Shown one piece after another: positions 49,012-59,197 of a stretch of 64,000 nucleotides of DNA (positions are counted from its first letter, which is position 1; every line of letters begins with the position of its first letter). The notes under the pieces were generated by a model, which made no database searches, was not told the DNA's origin, and saw only the letters and a program-made list of their open reading frames with translations. This DNA is from J054 sp965223095. Its GTDB lineage: Bacteria > Pseudomonadota > Gammaproteobacteria > Steroidobacterales > GCA-2729495. The position numbers and the translations under genes are program-made. The DNA lies in NCBI GenBank assembly GCA_965223095.1, contig OZ244979.1:2790001-2854000 (forward strand). Reading direction: 5' to 3'.

Positions 49012-51210
49012 TTATGCGTCGTCGTCAAGAATAACGATGAGGGTTTCGGGTCGCCGCATGGGATAGGCCTCCGTCAAAGACTGCAACAACAGCTCCACGT
49101 CTTCCACGTACTCCACCAAACCATCGTTGACCAAAGGCCAAAATATCTCGTAGCGTGTATCGCCCGCCGGAATTTCGAAGGGGTCGGTAATGCCCACGGG
49201 CGCGAAATCCTTACCCGCGTTGGCGGAGCCGCCCAAGATCTGCAGCTTCAGGCGGATTCCACGGTGACCCGCTGGGGCCCGCACCAGCAAGCGAATAAAG
49301 CCGTCGGATTCGGTGACTTGATAATTATCCGAGGCAAAGCCGAGGGGCCCGCCGCGGGGTGCGTCTGCGGCCGACACGGACTCGACGCCGACCGCCGGAC
49401 CATCAGCTTCCACGTCTGCTGCGCCGGGGATGGGCTCCGTCGGCGCGATGGGCAATAGGTTTTTATTTCCGGCCCGCTCGCCGGATACATCGACGCCCCC
49501 ACCCTCGGCCGCTGGTCCCGGAGACGATATCTGCGAATTGTCATTACCCGGCGCTGATGGATTCGCCGGTGAACGGCTGGCGCCGTCAGCTTCGACGGCG
49601 ATACTGGCTGCACCGATGCTGCCCGGAAGCTCGTCTGTCATGACATCGCTATCCACTGCCGAGCCGGCCCCAATACTGCTGCTGTCGGCCATGCTGGGAT
49701 CGCCGGGCACGGCTGTAGCATCCGCACTAACACTATCGCCAGGAATTGCCACAGAAACGGGCGAAGCCGAATCAGCCGATGATGACTCGTTCACGCTTGA
49801 GGGCTGGGTACCGGACGTTTCGCCATCACCGGCGGAAACAGCGCGCGGTGATTCTGGCGCGACCGGATCGTTGCGACCAACAGCAGATTGATCTTGCGAC
49901 CGCAAGCTATCCAAGCCCGGAGACCCCAGCAAAAAGTAAATCCCAGCAGCAACCAGGCCAGCTGCGGCCACGGCCAGCCACCCCCAAGGCTTCTTGGGTT
50001 TTGCGGCGCGCGGCTCTTCGGGCACGCGCGGCGGACGCAACAAGGTCTCCACCAACGCGGCCATCGAAACTTTGCGATCGTTGCGCCGAAATGCCAAGGC
50101 CGTGCGCAACAGCGCCCATTGCCCATCGTCCAAACCCGGCGCGCGACTGAGCGGCTCGTCCCGCGCCTCGGCGTCCAAGGCGTTGAATTGGCCATAGGGC
50201 CGCCGGCCGCAAGCCAAGCGATAAATCAAACAAGCGAATGAAAAAAGATCATCGCTGACCGTGGCGCGACCCCCGGATAAGCGTTCACAACTAGCGTACT
50301 CCGGCGTGATCATCTGATCGAGGTCACCGGCGGCACCCTCCTTGGGCACCCCACTAAAATCGATGAGTTTTATTTCACCCGCGTCGGTTAAGAACACATT
50401 GGCGGGCTTTACATCTCCATGCACCACATCTCGGCCATGCGCGTAAGCCAGGGCGGAACCCAAGGCCGCGATAATTTGCCGCTGCAATTTGATTTGCACC
50501 GGCGCTGGATGAATGCGGTCGAGATGGGCCGCCAGCGACTCACCCTGCAGCCATTCCATGGTAATGAAACTGACGTCACCATGACGATCTAAATCGTGCA
50601 CGCGCGCGATATTCGGATGCGTTAAGGACTGCGCGACAATGGCTTGCCGCTGCAGGCGCTGGCGCAGGGCCGGATCCGCACCCTGACCGTCGTGCAACAC
50701 TTTGATAGCGAGCGCCGTGCCCGTGGAACCGGCTTCAAGACGTAACAAATCGCTGGCGCGATAGACGTCGCTTTGCGGCCCTTGCGCCACGCATTCTTCG
50801 AGCTGAAAACGCTCGCGCAGCACGGTGCCGGCGGTAATGTCGGCGGCCCGTTCCGCCACCGGCGCAGGCTGTGATTTAGCCCGCGAGGACGCTGCCAAAA
50901 TGCCCGCATCCGTGGGCAGTTCTTCGGTGACCAATCGATGCAGCTCATTCTTCAGCTGCCGATAGGCTTCCATCGGCAAGCGCTGCTCCTCATAAGCCGT
51001 GTCCAACAAGACACGCAGCGGCGCCACCAGCCGCAAATCTGAGTAAACCGCCTCCGCCAGAATCTTGCTGGCCACTTCCACCCGCGCGCGCCGCGCCGCC
51101 ACCGCCTCCAAGGCGACGTGCACCGAAGTCGGAATGACCGCACTGGTCTCTGGGGCAGCATAAGTGGGCGCATCAACGCCGGCGGGCGCTGTGGAGCGAG
51201 ATTGGCTCAC
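49012..51210 (-). CDS. Membrane Ser/Thr protein kinase with Calx-beta-like tail
   Basis: 732 residues. The protein-kinase domain spans ~128-390: glycine loop LEECVAQGPQSDVY, Lys in ALAIKVL, catalytic loop VVHGDVKPANVF and metal loop LIDFSG (DFG written DFS). One TM helix follows near 415 (GWLAVAAAGLVAAGIYFLLG), then ~180 Ser/Ala/Asp-rich disordered residues. The tail carries a Calx-beta-like domain (GKDFAPVGITDPFEIPAGDT). This predicts a cytoplasmic kinase coupled to an external sensor part. Altered HGD/DFS motifs are tolerated in bacterial kinases; the partner is unknown. Confidence 0.8.
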   Translation of the reverse strand: MSQSRSTAPAGVDAPTYAAPETSAVIPTSVHVALEAVAARRARVEVASKILAEAVYSDLRLVAPLRVLLDTAYEEQRLPMEAYRQLKNELHRLVTEELPTDAGILAASSRAKSQPAPVAERAADITAGTVLRERFQLEECVAQGPQSDVYRASDLLRLEAGSTGTALAIKVLHDGQGADPALRQRLQRQAIVAQSLTHPNIARVHDLDRHGDVSFITMEWLQGESLAAHLDRIHPAPVQIKLQRQIIAALGSALAYAHGRDVVHGDVKPANVFLTDAGEIKLIDFSGVPKEGAAGDLDQMITPEYASCERLSGGRATVSDDLFSFACLIYRLACGRRPYGQFNALDAEARDEPLSRAPGLDDGQWALLRTALAFRRNDRKVSMAALVETLLRPPRVPEEPRAAKPKKPWGWLAVAAAGLVAAGIYFLLGSPGLDSLRSQDQSAVGRNDPVAPESPRAVSAGDGETSGTQPSSVNESSSADSASPVSVAIPGDSVSADATAVPGDPSMADSSSIGAGSAVDSDVMTDELPGSIGAASIAVEADGASRSPANPSAPGNDNSQISSPGPAAEGGGVDVSGERAGNKNLLPIAPTEPIPGAADVEADGPAVGVESVSAADAPRGGPLGFASDNYQVTESDGFIRLLVRAPAGHRGIRLKLQILGGSANAGKDFAPVGITDPFEIPAGDTRYEIFWPLVNDGLVEYVEDVELLLQSLTEAYPMRRPETLIVILDDDA

Positions 51211-51299
51211 GGAAATTTCCTTATTATTGTGCCGACGCGAAGCACAAGCTTCTGCATAATTCTAACACTGCCCAGCCCCTGCTAAGCCAGCTATAAATA

Positions 51300-52742
51300 T
51301 CAGCCGCTTGCCCCCAACAGCTTGCCTGGATTCATGATTCCCTGCGGATCCAGCGTCGCTTTAAGCTGTTGCATCAGTGCCAATTCCGCACCCCCGCGGT
51401 ACCGCACCAAGTCCGCCCGCTTCAGCAGCCCAACGCCGTGCTCCGCGCTGAAGCTGCCGCCGAGTTCATCGGCAATGGCGTGTACCCTGTCACTAACGTC
51501 TTCCCAATGATCCAGAAACACCTCTGGCTTCATGCCTACGGGCTGATTCAAGTTGAAATGAATATTGCCGTCGCCCAGGTGGCCAAAGGCGACCACCTGC
51601 ACGCCGGGCAGGAGTGACTGGCTGGCGGTGGTGGCTTGATCAATAAATGCCGGAACTTTGGATACCGGCACCGAAATATCGTGTTTGATCCCCGCACCGG
51701 CCAGTTTCTGCGCTTCGGAAATACTATGGCGCAAGCGCCATAATGATTCGCGCTGGCTTTCCGAGTGTGCCAAAACACCATCGCGCAGTTGCCCCGCGGC
51801 CAGTTGTTGCTCCAAGAATTTACCCAAGGCCGGCTGGGCTTGGTCGTCGGACGCATTGATCTCCATGAGCAAGTACCAGGGCCAAGCCTCATCCATGGGA
51901 TCCCGCGTGTCCGCGATAGCGTGCGTCACGAACTCCATCGCTTGGCGATTGATCAATTCAATGGCCACCAGCGCGCCGCCTAGACGACGACGCGCAGCGC
52001 GGTACAAGACAATGGCGGCCGCCGGATCGTCCAGGGCCACCAATGCCGTCGCCTGCGACGCCGGGCGAGGAAATAATTTACAGGCCGCCGCGGTAATAAA
52101 ACCCAGCGTGCCTTCGGCGCCAATGAACAATTGCTTGAGGTCATAGCCGGTGTTGTCCTTGCGCAAGCTGCGTAATACGTCCAAGACGCGGCCGTCGGGC
52201 AGAACCACCTCCAGCCCCAGGACTAAATCGCGCATGCTGCCAAAGCGCAACACGTTGATGCCGCCGGCGTTGGTGGAGATATTGCCACCGAGCTGGCAGC
52301 TCCCCTCCGCCGCCAAACTCAGGGGAAATAAGCGGTCGGCGTCGGCCGCCGCGGCCTGCAAATTTGCCAGCACGCAACCAGCTTGCGCGGTCAGGGTGTC
52401 GTTATCAGTATCTAACTCTAAAACCTGATTGAGACGAGCAGCACTCAGGATTATCTGTGCCTGGCTTGCGCTGGACTGCGCCATCGCGCCGCCCACGAGA
52501 CCGGTATTGCCCCCCTGCGGCACGACGCCAACCTGGTGCGCCGCACATAAGCCAATCACCTCGGCCGCCTCTTGCGTGGACGCCGGCGACACCATGGCCA
52601 CCGCTTGACCCTGGTACAAACCGCGCCATTCCGTCAACTGAGGCAACATAAGCTCGGTGTCGATCACCAGACCCCGGGAACCCACGATGCTCCGTAAGCC
52701 GCTGACAAAGCCACTATCGAGCCCACCGACCGAACTGTTCAA
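51300..52742 (-). CDS. FAD-linked D-2-hydroxyacid dehydrogenase (GlcD type)
   Basis: 480 residues. The FAD-binding PCMH domain has VVPQGGNTGLVGGAM (~73-87), and STNAGGINVLRFGSMRDLVL follows. The C-terminal half has VVAFGHLGDGNIHFNLNQP and SAEHGVG, the metal/substrate site of D-lactate and D-2-hydroxyglutarate dehydrogenases. It oxidises a D-2-hydroxy acid with FAD; the exact substrate is not resolved, though D-2-hydroxyglutarate is a common one in this clade. Divergent from the cyclase-like gene. Confidence 0.85.
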   Translation of the reverse strand: MNSSVGGLDSGFVSGLRSIVGSRGLVIDTELMLPQLTEWRGLYQGQAVAMVSPASTQEAAEVIGLCAAHQVGVVPQGGNTGLVGGAMAQSSASQAQIILSAARLNQVLELDTDNDTLTAQAGCVLANLQAAAADADRLFPLSLAAEGSCQLGGNISTNAGGINVLRFGSMRDLVLGLEVVLPDGRVLDVLRSLRKDNTGYDLKQLFIGAEGTLGFITAAACKLFPRPASQATALVALDDPAAAIVLYRAARRRLGGALVAIELINRQAMEFVTHAIADTRDPMDEAWPWYLLMEINASDDQAQPALGKFLEQQLAAGQLRDGVLAHSESQRESLWRLRHSISEAQKLAGAGIKHDISVPVSKVPAFIDQATTASQSLLPGVQVVAFGHLGDGNIHFNLNQPVGMKPEVFLDHWEDVSDRVHAIADELGGSFSAEHGVGLLKRADLVRYRGGAELALMQQLKATLDPQGIMNPGKLLGASG

Positions 52743-52846
52743 AGTTGCCTGCCTTGCGCGCCACCGGGGGCTTGATTTAACGTTCCCATCGCGCTCATGG
52801 TAAGCCGCCGGCAGCGCCGATCATAGGTCTGAAATGGACTCAGCCA

Positions 52847-54121
52847 GTGACCGAATTCAACACAAGCGACTCCAGTAGCAACCCGGCCGATGTGGGCTTG
52901 GGTAACACCGCACGCCTGCTGGGAATGGACGATAATTTAGACCTCAGTCAGCGCAGCAACCTCGTCGAGCTCGACCGCCAGCTGCATCAGCTTTGGGGCC
53001 TCGGTAAGAATTTCGTGCTGAGTTGGTCGCCTTGCGATGAGCATTTGTTGCTATTGGTGGTCCCTCACTACAGCATTGCGAACTACGCCGTCAGCCAAGA
53101 CGAGCAGGCCCAAGCGCAAGCCGCGCATGGGCAAGAATTCATAGCCAGCCTGTTATCGGGCACTCGCCAGCTGAGCATTCAACAATTGGAACGCGCCGCG
53201 AAGTTGTTGCATGCCGAACCCACTCGCCTGCCGTTGCGCCAAGGGCTCAAGGGCACCGCAGCCGAATTGCGCGTAGTCGAAAACCTGGTACGACGCTATA
53301 GCGTCAGCTATGCGTCCGACCGCGCGGCGGCCCTATTCGACATCGTCGGCTTTAGCTTATTGAGTCCCTTTGAACAAATGACGCAGCTCAATAGCCTGTC
53401 GCATTCGCTCAATTCAGCCCATAGCAAGATGCGCGAAAGCCGCATCAGTATCGATTTTGCGCGCTCGGGCACCGGTGACGGTTACTACATTTGGAATCGG
53501 CAGCAAGGCATCGAAGCCAATACCCATTTGTACCATTTCATGCACTTAGTATTGGCCGACAACGCCATCGCTCGCCGCAAAGCTCAAGGTCGCACCGTGC
53601 CGCTGCTGCGGGCGGGTTTTCATTTGGGTAGCTGCTACGAGTTCTATCATGCGGAGGGACTGAATCCCACGCTGTATACCGATATCGTGGGCGAAGTGAC
53701 CATTGAGCTAGCGCGGATGATTGAACGCGCACTGCCGGGACAAATCTTAGTGGGCGAATTCTCCGGCGCGATACCCGTTGGCAGCGATGACCCCCCAATG
53801 GAAGCAGGCTTTGGATCCATTGCCTTTGTCGATCAAGCGCAGAAGGATTTATCGCAACTCAATGGCCTTGAACTGTCCGGCGATGCCATAGAATCGATCA
53901 AGTGCTACCTCACGGGCAGAGCACAAGCCGACGGTAGTTTCAGCATCCGCAAACTGGCCATCCACGACAAACATGGTCTAACCCGCAATGCCTTTAACGC
54001 CAAGATCAACATTTACCGACGGGCGGCGGCACCCATATTGTTGGGCATCGAGGATCGCTTGTTGCGCAGGGGTAGCAGCCGCCTAAGTACGGCCGAACAT
54101 TTGCCGCAGTCGGTCAGCTAA
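52847..54121 (+). CDS. Class III nucleotide cyclase-like protein
   Basis: 424 residues from a GTG. The N-terminal ~150 residues have no recognised domain. The middle resembles the class III cyclase catalytic fold: AALFDIVGFSLLSPFEQMTQ, where D-I-x-G-F-S corresponds to the first metal aspartate, and IDFARSGTGDGYYIWN, where GDG corresponds to the second metal region. A late EVTIELARMIERALPGQILV matches the substrate-binding segment of such proteins. Catalytic completeness is uncertain, so it may be a degenerate sensor. No membrane helices. Confidence 0.6.
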   Translation: MTEFNTSDSSSNPADVGLGNTARLLGMDDNLDLSQRSNLVELDRQLHQLWGLGKNFVLSWSPCDEHLLLLVVPHYSIANYAVSQDEQAQAQAAHGQEFIASLLSGTRQLSIQQLERAAKLLHAEPTRLPLRQGLKGTAAELRVVENLVRRYSVSYASDRAAALFDIVGFSLLSPFEQMTQLNSLSHSLNSAHSKMRESRISIDFARSGTGDGYYIWNRQQGIEANTHLYHFMHLVLADNAIARRKAQGRTVPLLRAGFHLGSCYEFYHAEGLNPTLYTDIVGEVTIELARMIERALPGQILVGEFSGAIPVGSDDPPMEAGFGSIAFVDQAQKDLSQLNGLELSGDAIESIKCYLTGRAQADGSFSIRKLAIHDKHGLTRNAFNAKINIYRRAAAPILLGIEDRLLRRGSSRLSTAEHLPQSVS

Positions 54122-54284
54122 TCACCGACGGCCGGCGCATAGGTCCGCAATCCGCAGGCCGACGTTTAGAAAACTGGGCAATCCGCAGGAACTAGTCGCA
54201 AATACGAGCGCAAAAAGGCGCATTGCGCGCTGAACGCGAACGAGCGGCAATGCACGGTCTCGTCCAGTCGTTTCAATCTAAATA

Positions 54285-54310
54285 CGCCGTCAAGCTTCGC
54301 CTTGACGGCG
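54285..54310. terminator. Hairpin, likely terminator of the cyclase-like gene
   Basis: CGCCGTCAAG, six-base loop, CTTGACGGCG: a perfect ten-pair stem. No clear T-run follows, so its role as terminator is inferred from position. Confidence 0.45.
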
Positions 54311-54353
54311 GCCTACGTAGCCTTTGCCGAAATCAGCGAATCATAAAATGAAA

Positions 54354-54386
54354 TTGGCCGGGTGAGGCGACGCCTCACCCGGCCAA
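54354..54386. terminator. Strong bidirectional terminator
   Basis: A perfect 16-pair stem, TTGGCCGGGTGAGGCG at 54354-54369 and its complement at 54371-54386, with AAAT before and AATTT after. Placed between convergent genes, it suits termination from both sides. Confidence 0.75.
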
Positions 54387-54499
54387 ATTTAGCTGACCTG
54401 CTTACTTAATGGTCTTTCCGGAACCAGCGCTGCTGACCACCCCTTAGGATATCTGAACAGCAACCAAAACCGGCTCGACAGAACAAACAGTAAACCAGC

Positions 54500-55081
54500 C
54501 TAGGCTGCTCGCTTGCGCAACCAACCCAACAAGCCCAAGGCTGAACCGAACAGCCAAGCGGCCGCGGGCACTGGCACGACATTGAATGCACCGCTACCCG
54601 CAGCAACAAAAGCGCCTTGCGTGGTAGCTTCCCAGTCACCAGGGTCAATCGTGCCCGGGCCACCGTCGGCACCCATTAGGGAACCGGGGCCTAGGTTGAT
54701 CAGTGCATCCAAAACTACACCGGAAGTCAGACCTGTGGCCTGCAACGTCAGATCTCCGGACAAAATGTTACCCACATCATCAACGACGATGTCGACGTCC
54801 TGCGCGTTGCCATTCACAAACTCAAGAAATCCTCCCGTTGTAACTATTCTGATATCAACGGCACTGATTGCGGCAATGTCTGTAATTGCTCCAGCGCCGG
54901 TAACATCTAAGTCAAATGACAGGTCCAGCATGCCGCCCTCAGCCCCAAACAACCCGCACAATGCGGGCGCTGGAGGACAGAAAGTCACATCACCATCATA
55001 TTGCTGAGGGACAATGGCAGACTGCGCCAAACCGCTGGCCGCAAGCAGAATAGCCGCGACCGACAAACGAAAAATACTCAT
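54500..55081 (-). CDS. PEP-CTERM-like exported protein
   Basis: 193 residues from the ATG at 55079-55081, preceded by an excellent AGGAGGA. Signal peptide (IFRLSVAAILLAASGLAQSA), a beta-rich mature part with a C-x-x-x-x-x-x-C pair, and a C-terminal sorting signal VPLPAAAWLFGSALGLL followed by GWLRKRAA. This is the gammaproteobacterial variant of PEP-CTERM, processed by an exosortase. Predicted to be exported and attached to exopolysaccharide. No exosortase gene lies in the window. Typically expressed in sticky or aggregating bacteria. Confidence 0.85.
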   Translation of the reverse strand: MSIFRLSVAAILLAASGLAQSAIVPQQYDGDVTFCPPAPALCGLFGAEGGMLDLSFDLDVTGAGAITDIAAISAVDIRIVTTGGFLEFVNGNAQDVDIVVDDVGNILSGDLTLQATGLTSGVVLDALINLGPGSLMGADGGPGTIDPGDWEATTQGAFVAAGSGAFNVVPVPAAAWLFGSALGLLGWLRKRAA

Positions 55082-55225
55082 GAACGATCCTCCTGATAGA
55101 TCTTCTTCCACTAAACAGATCTTTTGCGTCATCAGGTGAATGCGTTTCTATCCTACCTCCAATTTACGCTGCCCGCCAGCTTTGCTGCTAAGCACCAAAA
55201 ATTATGTTAAATAATATTGCACAAA

Positions 55226-57712
55226 TCATTGAAAACGGTATGTCGCCGTGATTGCGATGGTCCGCGGCGCCTGCAAAAACGCATAGCGGCCCCGTGAATC
55301 AAAGGAGCCCACCGCCAGAGGCGTGTCGTTCGAATAACTGACGATGGTTTCATCAGTCAAGTTTTTACCCACCAACGCGACCTCCCATCGACCGTCCTCC
55401 GCGCCAATTCCCAACCTGGCGTTCAGCTTCCAGTAGGCATCTTGAACAGACGCAGGGTCCAGATTTTGCGACGTGAAATAGTCATCGGAATAGATAACAT
55501 CCAAAACTCCGTGCAAAGCCAAATTCTGGGTAATTGGCCGCCACCAGTCCGCACTCAGCAGGCCAGACCACTCCGCAACATACTGATTCGTGCGACCGTC
55601 GTAATCGCAAACGGGGGCCTGTCCCAGGGACGTCAGTGGCGTCGGCGTGCCCGGTGCGATGGGCAACAATTCGCCGGTGGTATTGCTTACGAAGGCGGTG
55701 GGTATCTCACCAAACGCACATTGACCCCGTTCGAAATCATCAAACTCGAAATCAACATAGGCGACGGAATAACTAAGTTCTAGACCCTCGGTTATAAATA
55801 CGCGACCATCGACTTCTACACCCTGACTAACCGCGGAAGCGGCATTGCCGACGTTAAAACCCAGCGTACCGTCAAAAATACTGACTTGGAGGTCGTCGTA
55901 TTCAGTACGAAATAGCGCCAAGTTCATTTCGGCGCGGCCGTCGAACAGACTGGTTTTAAGGCCCAACTCGTGGGAGTTGGCCTCCTCTTCGGCAAACTCG
56001 AATGCGCCTCGCGGAACCACTGTAATGAGCACCGGATTCAGTGGTGGTCCATCCGAAGCATTTGATCGCGCATCAAAACCACCCGACTTGTTACCCTTGG
56101 TCCAAGTGTAATAAGCCATACCCTCGTCCCAAAAATCCCACTGGATATTAAATAGCGGTGAAAAAAAGGTTTCTGAGCGCGAACCCGAAAGTGAATGTTC
56201 TTCAGCCCTGAACAGAGCGGGAATTAAAAAATCGAGCGAGCCCTTTTTCACCGGATCTAGCGCTGACCCGTCTAGCTCGCGAAATTCCAGTGACCGCGCA
56301 CCATCTTTATCGTCATCAGAGTACCTACCACCAAATGTTAGACGTAGCCGATCATCAAATATGTTTGCGGTGACTTGTGCAAACACCGACCAGGTATCGG
56401 TATCCTGCGTATAGACACGCGGCACGGTAAATGAACTGAAGGCTGCAGCGCCACCCGCAAAGGGTGTTAAAGCAACAATATCATCGAGAATTGTTGTTTC
56501 ATCAATGCGGAACGCTTCGTTAAAATCAACTTCATTCTTCTGGAAAAAGGCGCCGAGGATATAGTCGAAAGTTCCACCCAATGGCGAAACAAATCGAAGC
56601 TCCTGGCTTATTTGCTCAAACTCCTCTTCGGCTGGCACCGTAAAGATATTTGCGCCGGTAAAATCGCAGTCACAAACCTCGGAAAAATCATAATCCAGAT
56701 AGCCAGTTGTGGATGTCAGCGTATGCTCGCCAAAATAGAAATTCGCAGTAATCGTTACATTGTTGGTCGTGTTATCACTAAACTCCGGTCCGGAAGCCGA
56801 ACGACGAAAATCGATTTGATTATCCAAAACCGTGGGCGACACACCTGGGAAACCGCTGATGATTTGACCGTAACTCTGGCCTACGAACGCGGGTAGCGTC
56901 TTCAGCAGTCCGGCAACCACGGGGGCGCCAGATACTGGTTCGTCACTGGCGATTTCGATTTGACGACCAACCACGTCGAAGGTACCGCGCTCGATCTTCA
57001 GCGTCGCGTCCCAAGCATCGCTGGGCTGAAACAGCAAAGTGCCGCGGAGGAACAGCTCTTCCCGCTGCGGCTCGTCGCGGCTCAGCGTTATATTTTCAAT
57101 ATAGCCATCGATTTCACGATACTGCGCTGCAATCCGGCCGCCAATGGCGTCTGTAAGCGGCCCGGAAATGACGAAAGACAATTCGCGCTCATCGTATTCA
57201 GGCTCATATAACGCAGTAACCGACGCCTCGAATTCATCGCCAGGCTTAGCCGTGATGAGACTAACGGCCCCGGCCACGCTATTTTTCCCAAACAGAATGC
57301 TCTGCGGACCCCGCAACACTTCCACTCTTTCCAGATCCAAAAACGGCGCCCTAGTCAATTGAGCGCGCCCATAGTAAATACCGTCAATAAACATACCCAC
57401 TGACTGCTCAAAACCGTTGTTAATACCCGAGCCGATACCCCGTAAATAAACGTTTGTGCCAATACCCGTTTCAGACATGCTGAAATTCGGTACGTACAAA
57501 GCCAGGTCTTCGATCTTCTCGATACCCGCTTCCATGAGCTTTTCGCCGGACAAAGCGCTGACCGAAACAGGCACGTCTTGCAAGCTCTCCACTCTCTGCT
57601 GAGCAGTGACGACGATTTCTTCAAGCATGGGGTCTTGAGCCAGTGCGCATGGCGCGCCCCAAGACATGGTGACTATCAGCAACAATATGGCGCGCGATAA
57701 TGGATTAGACAT
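55226..57712 (-). CDS. TonB-dependent outer-membrane receptor
   Basis: 828 residues from the ATG at 57710-57712 (MSNPLSRAILLLIV..., signal peptide ending ALAQD). The plug domain follows (EEIVVTAQQRVESLQDVPVS, MFIDGIYYGRAQL, ERVEVLRGPQSILFGKNSVA), then a long barrel ending ...RTIAITATYRFQ with the terminal Phe/Gln typical of barrels. It imports a large ligand across the outer membrane with TonB energy; the substrate is unknown. It belongs to the large, promiscuous group common in marine bacteria. Complete. Confidence 0.9.
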   Translation of the reverse strand: MSNPLSRAILLLIVTMSWGAPCALAQDPMLEEIVVTAQQRVESLQDVPVSVSALSGEKLMEAGIEKIEDLALYVPNFSMSETGIGTNVYLRGIGSGINNGFEQSVGMFIDGIYYGRAQLTRAPFLDLERVEVLRGPQSILFGKNSVAGAVSLITAKPGDEFEASVTALYEPEYDERELSFVISGPLTDAIGGRIAAQYREIDGYIENITLSRDEPQREELFLRGTLLFQPSDAWDATLKIERGTFDVVGRQIEIASDEPVSGAPVVAGLLKTLPAFVGQSYGQIISGFPGVSPTVLDNQIDFRRSASGPEFSDNTTNNVTITANFYFGEHTLTSTTGYLDYDFSEVCDCDFTGANIFTVPAEEEFEQISQELRFVSPLGGTFDYILGAFFQKNEVDFNEAFRIDETTILDDIVALTPFAGGAAAFSSFTVPRVYTQDTDTWSVFAQVTANIFDDRLRLTFGGRYSDDDKDGARSLEFRELDGSALDPVKKGSLDFLIPALFRAEEHSLSGSRSETFFSPLFNIQWDFWDEGMAYYTWTKGNKSGGFDARSNASDGPPLNPVLITVVPRGAFEFAEEEANSHELGLKTSLFDGRAEMNLALFRTEYDDLQVSIFDGTLGFNVGNAASAVSQGVEVDGRVFITEGLELSYSVAYVDFEFDDFERGQCAFGEIPTAFVSNTTGELLPIAPGTPTPLTSLGQAPVCDYDGRTNQYVAEWSGLLSADWWRPITQNLALHGVLDVIYSDDYFTSQNLDPASVQDAYWKLNARLGIGAEDGRWEVALVGKNLTDETIVSYSNDTPLAVGSFDSRGRYAFLQAPRTIAITATYRFQ

Positions 57713-57867
57713 ACAGCCCCCGGGAAGTCTCATTGGCGTACGAGCCAAGATCCTAGCATAGCTCAGGCTGGCGCAACCCATGCGCACTGGCCCGCCCACG
57801 CAACGCCTGGGCCGTCACCGACCCGCGGGTTAGATCGAATGTGCGGAAAAAAGTGATGCCTAGTCGC

Positions 57868-58923
57868 TCACTCGACGGCGGCCGACTCCTCGGCAAACAT
57901 TTGCCAAACCGTCAAGAACAGCGCCGCGATCACCGGACCGGCCACGAAGCCGGTGATACCGAACAAGCCAAGTCCACCCAAAGTCGACAGCAGAATTAGA
58001 TAATCCGGCATCTTGGTATCGCGACCCACCAGTACCGGACGCAGTAAGTTATCGACCAGACCGATTACCAGGACGCCGAACAAAACTAGAATAAGTGCCT
58101 TGATCCACGCGCCCGAAACGGCCAAAAATATTGCGGCTGGCACCCAGACTAAGCCGGCACCGACAGCGGGCAATGCCGACAGAATAATCATCACGACGCC
58201 CCAGAATACCGCGCCTTCTATACCCAGGATGGCGAATATCGCGGCACCCAGCAGCCCTTGCACCAAGCCGACAATTAGCGTGCCCTTGACCGTCGCGCGC
58301 GAAACTTCGGCGAACTTTGAAAACAGGCGTAGCTCTTGATGGTCCGGCAGGGGCATGGTCTGGACCATTTTTTCAAGAATCCTGCGACCGTCACGCAAGA
58401 CGAAAAACAACAAATAGAGCATCAAAAAAAACTTAACCACAAACACAGCCACATTCTGGCCGGTGGTCAGCGCCAATGAGGCAACAAACTGGCTGCCACG
58501 GATCGCCGCGCCGCTAAGCTTATCGGGCAATTCCGCCAGATCCACGCCGACCCGCGCCGCCAATTCCGACGCTTGCGGCAACAAACTCTGCAACCAGCGG
58601 AAAACGACACCCGGATCTAGTTCGCCGGTCTGGATCCGGCTGTAGACAACCGCGGCCTCAGTTACCAAGGCCGACGCCATGAACAACGCGGGCAGTAGCA
58701 CCGTGAAGAAAATCAATAACACGGCGAGAAAAGCCGACAGCGAAGGACGCCCTCTGAATCTTATTTCCAGCCAACGCTGCACCGGTTGAAACAAAATGCC
58801 CAGGGTCGCGGCCCAAAAAATCGGCTGCCAAAATCCGATCAGCAGTGCGCAAAACGCGATGCTGGCAACCACCAGCAGCGCCACGAAAAAGGGATGGCGA
58901 GTCCCTCCCGTCATGCTGAGCAC
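57868..58923 (-). CDS. AI-2E/PerM-family permease
   Basis: 351 residues with about eight helices arranged as in the AI-2E transporter family. The family signature lies near the C-terminus (FGVLVIGLVDNLLRPVLVG and the GLFGITGFVAGPVIAALFL segment). An N-terminal pair of helices and a ~90-residue periplasmic segment follow the usual pattern. Function in this family ranges from autoinducer-2 export to Na+/H+ exchange, so the substrate is open. Confidence 0.85.
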   Translation of the reverse strand: MLSMTGGTRHPFFVALLVVASIAFCALLIGFWQPIFWAATLGILFQPVQRWLEIRFRGRPSLSAFLAVLLIFFTVLLPALFMASALVTEAAVVYSRIQTGELDPGVVFRWLQSLLPQASELAARVGVDLAELPDKLSGAAIRGSQFVASLALTTGQNVAVFVVKFFLMLYLLFFVLRDGRRILEKMVQTMPLPDHQELRLFSKFAEVSRATVKGTLIVGLVQGLLGAAIFAILGIEGAVFWGVVMIILSALPAVGAGLVWVPAAIFLAVSGAWIKALILVLFGVLVIGLVDNLLRPVLVGRDTKMPDYLILLSTLGGLGLFGITGFVAGPVIAALFLTVWQMFAEESAAVE

Positions 58924-59197
58924 CTCAGCGCTGGATCCGATTTACCCGGTGCCATGTCCATGGACTGCCCTCCAACCAATCCCCGGCATTATGGCAAAAC
59001 TCGCCTGCGAAGGGTTGGCCGGCGGGCATCATAGACGGGCTCATCCCACGAGCCCCGAAAACCTCATCATGGTTCACGTATTTATTGACTGGCCAGTCCG
59101 GAACCGCGAAAGGAAGCCATACCACCGATGAGAACGTGACGGGATTCACAGAGAACTGATGAGTAAGCACGTCCAATGCGCGCTTGAGGAAAACATT

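Larger units (their letters stand above)
54122..54499. other. Convergent intergenic region with two hairpins
   Basis: 378 bases between the cyclase-like gene (plus) and the PEP-CTERM gene (minus). It holds only the two hairpins annotated at 54285 and 54354; no gene is visible. Confidence 0.6.

Noticed and set aside
58925..59176. 83-residue minus-strand frame upstream of the AI-2E permease
   Set aside because: No ribosome site or family pattern; composition looks non-coding.
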